20,051 nucleotides of DNA from Bacillota bacterium (lineage in GTDB: Bacteria; Bacillota; UBA4882; UBA8346): positions 1-20,051 of the forward strand of contig JAEZJQ010000113.1 in NCBI GenBank assembly GCA_023436305.1, read 5' to 3'. Made by a program: the position numbers and the translations under genes. Shown here in pieces: positions 15,099-20,051 of this stretch (the stretch's first letter is position 1; each line of letters opens with the position of its first letter). The notes below the pieces were generated by a model. The model was not told where the DNA came from. It was given only the letters and a program-made list of their open reading frames with translations, and made no database searches.

Positions 15099-15544
15099 AA
15101 ACCCAATCCGTTTACCTCAAATATTGCCTCAGTTAATTGCTTTATCTCCTCAATCGATAAACACTTATCCTTTTGGCCCGGATCGAAGAACTCATGCGGT
15201 AGACCGGATATGGATTCTAATAATTCCAAGGGTTCCTTTAAAATAGTATCAATTAATGTGTTTATAAATTCGGTGGTCTCAGTGGAAACTTTCACATTTG
15301 TTTTTTTATTTCGCTGGAAAATATTAAGAAACCAGTTTACTTTGCGGGTCATAGGGTTCCAGTTTAACTTTGGCAATTCGTCTATTTTTTCGAATACCCT
15401 TGTTATCAATGAATTAAGACACTGTTTAAATGTTTCCAAGCTGGCAATACTTAGTCCCTGGATTTCATAAATCTGGCCCCGTAATTCAATCTTAATGCTG
15501 TTTCTGCGGATGACTTTCGGAACAGATGCATTTTGATTCGCCAT
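14993..15544 (-). CDS. Tail assembly chaperone, G part
   Basis: A 183-residue protein starting at ATG 15544, behind AAGGAGCAACC. The N-terminal part (KIELRGQIYEIQGLSIASLE) has the beta-strand opening of many siphovirus tail chaperones. The rest is helical and acidic (FINTLIDTILKEPLELLESI, IEEIKQLTEAIFEVNG). Together with the -1 frame product it would coat the tape measure and recruit tube subunits during tail assembly; the chaperone itself is not in the finished particle. The order tube - G/GT - tape measure is diagnostic. A palindromic hairpin separates it from the tube gene, probably lowering expression relative to tube protein. Confidence 0.75.
   Translation of the reverse strand: MANQNASVPKVIRRNSIKIELRGQIYEIQGLSIASLETFKQCLNSLITRVFEKIDELPKLNWNPMTRKVNWFLNIFQRNKKTNVKVSTETTEFINTLIDTILKEPLELLESISGLPHEFFDPGQKDKCLSIEEIKQLTEAIFEVNGLGFIWAALKQWGENLVESMQTKSSVPSANGTDIPLKN
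15098..15104 (-). other. Programmed -1 ribosomal frameshift site GGGTTTC
   Basis: In the zero frame of the chaperone gene the codons read TTG-GGT-TTC, so G_GGT_TTC fits X_XXY_YYZ with X=G and Y=T. Slipping back one base re-pairs both tRNAs and enters the T frame, which is open from 15116. A G6 run at 15075-15070 further downstream is a secondary candidate. The position in the overlap between the two chaperone frames is where tailed phages conserve this event. Confidence 0.65.
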
Positions 15545-15581
15545 TTGTTTATGGTTGCTCCTTTATAAGTTTTTTTATATA

Positions 15582-15607
15582 AAAACCCAGAGTATACTCT
15601 GGGTTTT
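15582..15607 (-). terminator. 26-nt perfect palindrome after the tube gene
   Basis: AAAACCCAGAGT-AT-ACTCTGGGTTTT is symmetrical about 15594/15595. On the minus strand the stem is followed by TTATATAAAAAAAC, extending the T-run to TTTTTATAT. It lies between the tube gene stop (15643) and the chaperone start. It is probably an attenuating terminator that gives high tube and low chaperone transcript levels, or an RNA-end stabiliser. Confidence 0.75.
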
Positions 15608-15642
15608 AGACAAATATGAAAGTTAAAGTGGCAGGCCAAGCC

Positions 15643-16167
15643 TTATTGTACAACGGTAGTATCCGTGACCACGATCCAGCGTTGTTTGGGATCGGTCACC
15701 GAAGTGTCTTCCAATAACTCAAAGGTAAGATCCAGATTGGTTGATTTTTTATCCATGACATACGGGCCGGGTTCACTTAAGTAACACTTCTGGATCTTAA
15801 TATTACGGTTCCCGCCGGACGGCCCGGGGCCTTGGATGTAAATGGTCTTCTTTTGCACGCCGAGACCGGCGCCGATGCTTAACACACCATTCGATAAATT
15901 CTCATCCGGCAGGCTCAGCGCCATTTTCAGATTGGCGATGGAGGCTTCAGCCAAGGTCATTTTCAGTGTGAAGGATACTCCCTTCATATTGGCATCCACC
16001 GCACCCAGATTTTGAGCGACCAGGCGTTTTTCAATTTCAAACTTGGGAGTCAGTTGCAGGGCGGCATCGGTAAAACCGACGTCGATAGCCTCGGCTTCGG
16101 TTGTTCCGTAAGCCCCGATTTTGATATAATGGGGCGTGCCGTAGAGAAGATTGGTTGTGGTTCCCAT
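15643..16167 (-). CDS. Major tail tube protein
   Basis: A 174-residue protein with AAGGAGTG before ATG 16167. The N-terminus (MGTTTNLLYGTPHYIKIGAY) and the pattern AIDVGFTDAALQLTPKFE with GVSFTLKMTLAEASIANLKM are typical of tube proteins: a compact beta-sandwich with a helix, forming stacked hexamers that make the tail tube. The end (KSTNLDLTFELLEDTSV) again resembles tube folds. Composition is close to that of structural phage genes. Position between the tail terminator and the chaperones fits. No tail-sheath gene is present in the module, so the tail would be non-contractile. Confidence 0.8.
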   Translation of the reverse strand: MGTTTNLLYGTPHYIKIGAYGTTEAEAIDVGFTDAALQLTPKFEIEKRLVAQNLGAVDANMKGVSFTLKMTLAEASIANLKMALSLPDENLSNGVLSIGAGLGVQKKTIYIQGPGPSGGNRNIKIQKCYLSEPGPYVMDKKSTNLDLTFELLEDTSVTDPKQRWIVVTDTTVVQ

Positions 16168-16197
16168 TTTTTTACACTCCTTTTTTTATTCTTTTTT

Positions 16198-16641
16198 TTA
16201 CGATTGATCGGTAATGATCAACCGCCAAATTTGTTTACAGCGGAAATTCACAGGAGAACTGCCCTCTTTGGGAATCGGTCCTGAATCGTAGAGTTTAATC
16301 TGATCCAAAACCTGGTACTGATAATGGGTTAGATCCAAAAATGCCGCTGAATTTGGAACTTGCGGTTTATGATAAAGTTCTGCCGTTAACTCTGCGGCAA
16401 TATCCAAGCCTAGATCATGCCCGGAATCGTTTTGGGTATCAATATACAGGTAAAGAATGATCAGATGTTCATCTTGATCACTAGGGACATCTTCCAGAAG
16501 GTAATTCACAGACGGGTAAAGTGTTCCTCCGGCGCCTTCCGCCCGGATATGATTTGAACCACCCAAAATATTGGTTAATGAAGTTCGTGCCGCCAGACGG
16601 GCCACCAGTTCGGTTTCGATATTTTTAACATTCCAGGCCAT
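16198..16641 (-). CDS. Tail terminator / tail completion protein
   Basis: A 147-residue protein with AAAGGTGGG before ATG 16641. The opening MAWNVKNIETELVARLAART, followed by YPSVNYLLEDVPSDQDEHLI, fits minor tail proteins of the gpU/tail-terminator class: an alpha/beta fold in which a hexamer caps the tube and stops elongation. It ends FRCKQIWRLIITDQS. It is immediately upstream of the tube gene, the canonical place. In a phage this protein docks to the head connector; in tail-only particles it simply closes the tube. No head-tail connector gene is recognisable beside it. Confidence 0.65.
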   Translation of the reverse strand: MAWNVKNIETELVARLAARTSLTNILGGSNHIRAEGAGGTLYPSVNYLLEDVPSDQDEHLIILYLYIDTQNDSGHDLGLDIAAELTAELYHKPQVPNSAAFLDLTHYQYQVLDQIKLYDSGPIPKEGSSPVNFRCKQIWRLIITDQS

Positions 16642-16896
16642 TTAATTCCCACCTTTCGCTTGTTTCCATGTTTGTGAAATAAACCATAATCAAATCGTAT
16701 ATCCTGTATTTCATAAAGCGTTTTTGGAATAAAATTTTCGATGGAATTTGGAGACTTATTGGTAAGTTTTTCTACCAGTACTGACAATGATATATTATTA
16801 GCCGCTTTCTTCCCCGGCCGGAAATCCATTGGTAACAGCCAGTCTTATTTTACGATCGCTTCTTAACTATAAGTGTATCACGGTTTTGGGCTTTTG
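16642..16896 (-). other. Decayed spacer where head genes would be expected
   Basis: There is no intact gene between the regulator and the tail terminator. One leftward frame gives DRKIRLAVTNGFPAGEESG then a stop. Another, opening at ATG 16829 without a ribosome site, gives SIENFIPKTLYEIQDIRFDY and then runs into the tail terminator gene out of frame. These may be scraps of a lost gene. In complete siphophages, capsid and connector genes end just here. Confidence 0.35.
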
Positions 16897-17442
16897 TTAC
16901 GACGGGGTTGCGCCCGTTTTTTTGCCCAGCCGCTGCGCTACTGTATTGATAATCCGATCGTGCATGTTGCGGATACGGTGTTCACTGCAATGTAGAAGAT
17001 ATCCGATCTGATAATTGCTATCTCCAAATACATAGCGCCGTTCAACCAATTTCTTTTCCTCTTCGGACAACAAATCAACGATTACCTTAATAGAAGCTTC
17101 AAATTCCTCCAGGTTAAAAATCCGGGTCTGGACGTGTATCAACTTTTTATATTTTTTATAAAGAGCCTCCGTCACCATCCCGATTTGGTTTTCTTGCCGT
17201 TCCAGCCGGTCCGGGCAATCCTGTTCTCCAATCCTGGCTTTAAAATTTGCCATGCCGCAAACAAACGAAAAGTCCCGGATGTGAATCAACTGGCAGAGAT
17301 CTTTATTTAGTGTTTCAATTTGATCACTCAATACCTGTTCTCTAACCTTTAACCGTTGAATTCGTTCTTGATTATCCCAGTATTTTATTAACAAACGTTC
17401 TGTCTCCGGGTACCATTCATCATGCATGGACTTATTTCCCAT
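16897..17442 (-). CDS. Sigma-like/ArpU-RinA-type transcription regulator
   Basis: A 181-residue protein with AAGGGGGATTC before ATG 17442. The first two thirds are helical and charged, with a coiled-coil run (RIQRLKVREQVLSDQIETLN). The C-terminus carries a sigma region 4-like helix-turn-helix: LLSEEEKKLVERRYVFGDSN, then YQIGYLLHCSEHRIRNMHDR and IINTVAQRLGKK. This layout is shared by phage late-gene activators (ArpU/RinA/DUF1492 type) that switch on structural operons. It starts about 50 nt after the last glycosyltransferase gene and precedes the tail genes, which suggests it controls them. A sporulation-type sigma factor is less likely because regions 2 and 3 are absent. Confidence 0.65.
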   Translation of the reverse strand: MGNKSMHDEWYPETERLLIKYWDNQERIQRLKVREQVLSDQIETLNKDLCQLIHIRDFSFVCGMANFKARIGEQDCPDRLERQENQIGMVTEALYKKYKKLIHVQTRIFNLEEFEASIKVIVDLLSEEEKKLVERRYVFGDSNYQIGYLLHCSEHRIRNMHDRIINTVAQRLGKKTGATPS

Positions 17443-17491
17443 TAAGAATCCCCCTTGTCGAATCGTGAAGCAACCGACAGCTAAATTTGAT

Positions 17492-18184
17492 TCATGGTAT
17501 TGGTTTTCGTCTTTCGTTGATCAAACTGAACATGGCCCCAGCATCACCATTCGATTGACAATATCTCTTTTGCAGGTCATCATTCGATCGGCAATATTGA
17601 TGCCGGTATTCGACCGGAGGATGCCATAGATGAAAGATGGTTTCATCCATCCGGAAATGCTTCCCCACTAAAGTATCCAAGGCCATTGCAAATGCTTGAT
17701 CTTCCGGCCCCCACCCGGTAAAACGTTCATCCATTCCTCCAACTGTATCGAAAGCTTTACGGGACATTACATTCATAAACGATCCGGGATAATTGCAATT
17801 TTCATCAACCCCAATGTTTTTAAAATTAATTGGAAGTTGTAGCTCTCCGGTTTTGGTTACTTCACGAGTAGCCGCCGGCGTCAACTTATAGCCCCGGTGA
17901 AAGGGGATGATCCAGGGATGAAGTTCCGCAATGGCTTTTATTTTATCAATTAACTTGGTGCCGAAAAAAATATCGGCGTCGGCTAAAACAAACAATTCAC
18001 CGGTGGCCTTCGCCGCCGCCAAGTTTCTTGCCCGGGCCCGGTTAAACGGTTCGCTGTCATCTTCTCCAATGACAAGTTCCACATCGGGCATCAGGGTTTC
18101 ATACCGTTTTTTTACATAGAAAAAGTTTAAATCCCGAAATCCCCCGTCATCCGATTTAAAAGGAATCAACACGGATATTTTCAT
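17492..18184 (-). CDS. GT-A glycosyltransferase with GT7-C-like motif, copy 1
   Basis: A 230-residue protein starting at the ATG of MKISVLIPF, behind GAGGGGGAC; an upstream in-frame ATG lacks a ribosome site and adds 12 atypical residues. The GT2-like N-terminal half has ISVLIPFKSDDGG and LADAD (residues 67-71), the metal and nucleotide-sugar binding DxD region. GGMDERFTGWGPEDQAFAMA (149-168) matches the C-terminal galactosyltransferase motif (FxGWGxED, PF02709-like), with the acidic pair as acceptor/catalytic site. HLWHPP near 185-190 probably supplies a metal-binding His. No membrane span is present, so the enzyme is cytosolic. It is the most downstream copy of the array and abuts the regulator gene. 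Donor and acceptor are unknown. Confidence 0.8.
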   Translation of the reverse strand: MKISVLIPFKSDDGGFRDLNFFYVKKRYETLMPDVELVIGEDDSEPFNRARARNLAAAKATGELFVLADADIFFGTKLIDKIKAIAELHPWIIPFHRGYKLTPAATREVTKTGELQLPINFKNIGVDENCNYPGSFMNVMSRKAFDTVGGMDERFTGWGPEDQAFAMALDTLVGKHFRMDETIFHLWHPPVEYRHQYCRSNDDLQKRYCQSNGDAGAMFSLINERRKPIP

Positions 18185-18222
18185 GCCACTTGTCCCCCTC
18201 TTGATACCTCCTGCCATCAATT

Positions 18223-18915
18223 TCAGTGATTTCCGTTTCTATATCGTTCGGCAATCAATTCTTTCATGGCTTGGGTATTACCCAAAGCCTGAATATATCT
18301 ATTTTTAAGCTCGTCATTCCGGGAAAGATAAAGGTGATACTCTACCGAGGGATGCCAGAGGTGAAAGATGGTTTCATCCATCCGGAAGTGCTTTCCGACT
18401 AGAGTATCCAAGGCCATTGCAAATGCTTCATCTTCCCGGCCCCACCCGGTAAAACGTTCATCCATTCCTCCAACGGTTTCGAAAGCTTCACGGGACATTA
18501 CATTCATAAGTGCCCCTGAACAAATGCAATTTTTCTCGACAGTGATGTTTGCCATATTAACCGGAAGTCGTAACTCCCCGGTTTTTGTCACTTCGCGGGT
18601 AGCTTCCGGTGTCAATTTATAGCCCCGGCGAAAAGGGATGATCCAGGGGTGAAGATCCGCAATGGCCTTTATTTTATCAATTAGCCGGGTACCGAAAAAA
18701 ACATCGGCGTCCGCCAGGATATACAAATCGCCCGTGGCTTTGGCCGCCGCCATGTTTCTTGCCCGGGCCCGGTTAAACGGTTCGCTGTCATCGTCTCCAA
18801 TGACCAGTTCCACATCGGGCATCAAGGTCTCATACCGTTTCTTTACATAGTCAAAGATAGTATCCCGATCCCCTCCGCCATCTGATTTAAAAGGAATAAG
18901 CACGGATATTCTCAT
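18223..18915 (-). CDS. GT-A glycosyltransferase with GT7-C-like motif, copy 2
   Basis: A 230-residue paralogue starting at MRISVLIPF (ATG 18915), four bases after the stop of copy 3, with AGGAG in the coding end of that gene. It differs from copy 1 by GDDDSEP and GWGREDEAF. LADADVFFG and HLWHPSVEYH are preserved. The N-terminal halves of copies 1 and 2 are nearly identical, while the middle segment around INFKNIGVDENCNYPGS (copy 1) versus VNMANITVEKNCICSGA (copy 2) is more diverged. That part may hold the acceptor specificity. Confidence 0.8.
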   Translation of the reverse strand: MRISVLIPFKSDGGGDRDTIFDYVKKRYETLMPDVELVIGDDDSEPFNRARARNMAAAKATGDLYILADADVFFGTRLIDKIKAIADLHPWIIPFRRGYKLTPEATREVTKTGELRLPVNMANITVEKNCICSGALMNVMSREAFETVGGMDERFTGWGREDEAFAMALDTLVGKHFRMDETIFHLWHPSVEYHLYLSRNDELKNRYIQALGNTQAMKELIAERYRNGNH

Positions 18916-18919
18916 GATA

Positions 18920-19648
18920 CTATTCTCCTCGATACCCATTAATTTGAGTTGTTTTGACCGCTGTATCCGTAATTCGTTCGGCAATCAATTCTTTCATGGC
19001 CCGGATATTGCCGGAAGCTTGCATATATCGACTTTTTAGCTCATCATTTTGCGGTAGATAAGAGTGGTGGTAATCCGCGGGAGGATGCCAGAGATGGAAG
19101 ATCGGTTCATTCATTTGAAAATGTTTCCCAATTAAAGTATCCAAGGCAATTACCATGGATTCATCTTCCCGTCCCCAACCTAAAAAGCGTTCATCCATTC
19201 CCCCAATGGTTTCGAATGCTTGGCGGGGTATTACATTTATGAATGCCCCTAAATTGATGCAGTCTTCCTCAATATCAGCGTGTTTTAGATTCTTTGGGAG
19301 TTGTAGCTCTCCGGTTTTCATCACCTCCAGGGTAGCCGCTTGAGTCAATTTATAACCCTGGTTAAATGGAATGATCCAGGGATGAAGATTCGCAATGGCC
19401 ATTATTTTATCAATTAACTTGGTGCCGAAGTAAATATCGGCGTCCGCCAAGATATATAAATCACCGGTAGCTTTCGCCACCGCCCGGTTTATCGCCCTGG
19501 AACGGTTGAACGGTTCGCTGTTATCTTCTCCAACCACCAATTCCAATTCTGGCATTCGGGTCTGGTATCGTTTCTTAACATAGTAGAAGTTTACATCCCG
19601 GTATCCCCCGTCATCCGATTTAAAGGGAATCAATACGGATATTTTCAT
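18920..19648 (-). CDS. GT-A glycosyltransferase with GT7-C-like motif, copy 3
   Basis: A 242-residue paralogue from ATG 19648 with AGAGGTAATC upstream. It keeps ISVLIPFKSDDGGYRD, VGEDNSEPFNRSRAIN, LADADIYFG, MDERFLGWGREDESMVIALD and HLWHPPADYH. It has an extension of about 12 residues at the C-terminus (ITDTAVKTTQINGYRGE) compared with copy 1. The most diverged stretch is KHADIEEDCINLGAFINVIP. It is coupled to its neighbours by very short spacing, so the array should be one transcript. Confidence 0.8.
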   Translation of the reverse strand: MKISVLIPFKSDDGGYRDVNFYYVKKRYQTRMPELELVVGEDNSEPFNRSRAINRAVAKATGDLYILADADIYFGTKLIDKIMAIANLHPWIIPFNQGYKLTQAATLEVMKTGELQLPKNLKHADIEEDCINLGAFINVIPRQAFETIGGMDERFLGWGREDESMVIALDTLIGKHFQMNEPIFHLWHPPADYHHSYLPQNDELKSRYMQASGNIRAMKELIAERITDTAVKTTQINGYRGE

Positions 19649-19664
19649 GATTACCTCTCCGATT

Positions 19665-20051
19665 TCAATCTACCGTTTTTGGTATCCTTATTCTTTCGGC
19701 AATCAATTCTTTCATGGCTTCGGCATCATCAACAGCCTGAATATATCTATTCTTAAGCTCATCATTTTGATGCCGGAAAGAGTGGTTACTTTCCGCTTGA
19801 GGATGCCAGAGATGAAAGATGGTTTCATTCATCCGGAAATGTTTGCCTACCAAGGTATCCAACGCCCGAACAAACGCCTCTTCCTCACCTCCCCACCCTT
19901 TAAATCGTTCATCCATTCCGCCGACGGTTTCATAAGCTTCCCGGGACATGACATTGATAAATGCCCCGTAAAAATTACAATTACATTCTACTTCAATTTG
20001 ATTGAGACAGGCCGGTAGTTTTATTGTTCCGTCACGAATTACCTCTTCCGA
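19665..20051 (-). CDS. GT-A glycosyltransferase, copy 4, C-terminal part
   Basis: The last 128 residues of a fourth paralogue; the 5' part lies beyond the right edge. In frame from the edge it reads SEEVIRDGTIKLPACLN, then EVECNCNFYGAFINVMSREA and the GT7-C-like motif GGMDERFKGWGGEEEAF. Here the usual GWGxED is GWGGEE, an Asp-to-Glu change at a residue normally acidic and catalytic. It ends ELIAERIRIPKTVD 16 nt before copy 3. The spacing of starts (about 731-733 nt between copies 1-3) indicates tandem duplication. Confidence 0.75.
   Translation of the reverse strand, partial: SEEVIRDGTIKLPACLNQIEVECNCNFYGAFINVMSREAYETVGGMDERFKGWGGEEEAFVRALDTLVGKHFRMNETIFHLWHPQAESNHSFRHQNDELKNRYIQAVDDAEAMKELIAERIRIPKTVD

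Noticed and set aside
16575..16829. 84-codon leftward open frame before the tail terminator
   Set aside because: It has no ribosome site, its last third is the out-of-frame start of the next gene, and its composition is mixed; treated as debris.
1..20051. tRNA, rRNA, CRISPR array
   Set aside because: No cloverleaf or T-loop (GGTTCGAATCC-like) sequence, no rRNA motif and no regularly spaced direct repeats were seen.

Overview
The window looks like a chromosomal accessory region of an endospore-forming Bacillota (Firmicutes). The clues are a Spo0E-like phosphatase gene near the left edge, purine-rich Shine-Dalgarno sites (GAGGTGAT, AGGAGG) before nearly every gene, and moderate GC content with very AT-rich spacers. 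The genus cannot be named from this sequence.

Left part (1-4715): a truncated leftward gene, the rightward Spo0E-like gene, a leftward orphan of 93 aa, and a large rightward gene for a membrane-anchored surface protein with many FG-GAP/VCBS-type DxDxDG repeats. Between the small genes lies a roughly 600-base gene-free stretch. It holds a probable MITE (15-bp inverted repeats including CTAG ends) and a GC-rich segment that can fold.

Middle part (4798-9254), leftward strand: a small multi-membrane holin-like gene and an XhlA-like gene; then a low-GC cargo zone with an ArnT/PMT-type glycosyltransferase, a radical SAM/SPASM-type enzyme and an unlisted 28-residue membrane micropeptide directly downstream of it. 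Between these genes are two stretches of eroded coding fragments. Fragments of one protein family recur three times there.

Right part (9255-17442), leftward strand: a compact siphovirus-like tail module read right to left. It contains a late-type regulator, tail terminator, tube protein, G/GT assembly chaperones with a canonical -1 slippery heptamer, a very short tape measure, a baseplate hub gene split in two by a palindrome-bearing spacer, and three distal tail/fibre genes ending at a hairpin terminator. No capsid, portal or terminase gene lies between the regulator and the tail genes, where head genes would normally sit. The module therefore resembles an F-type tailocin or a remnant tail-only prophage. 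Upstream and co-directional (17492 to beyond 20051) is a tandem array of at least four paralogous GT-A glycosyltransferases carrying a GT7-C-like GWGxED motif.

Working model (inference): a tail-like particle locus with a holin/XhlA exit module, associated with glycosyltransferases and a radical SAM enzyme that may modify surface glycans, the particle or a small peptide. The missing endolysin, split hub, short tape measure and gene debris leave open whether the locus is functional or decaying.
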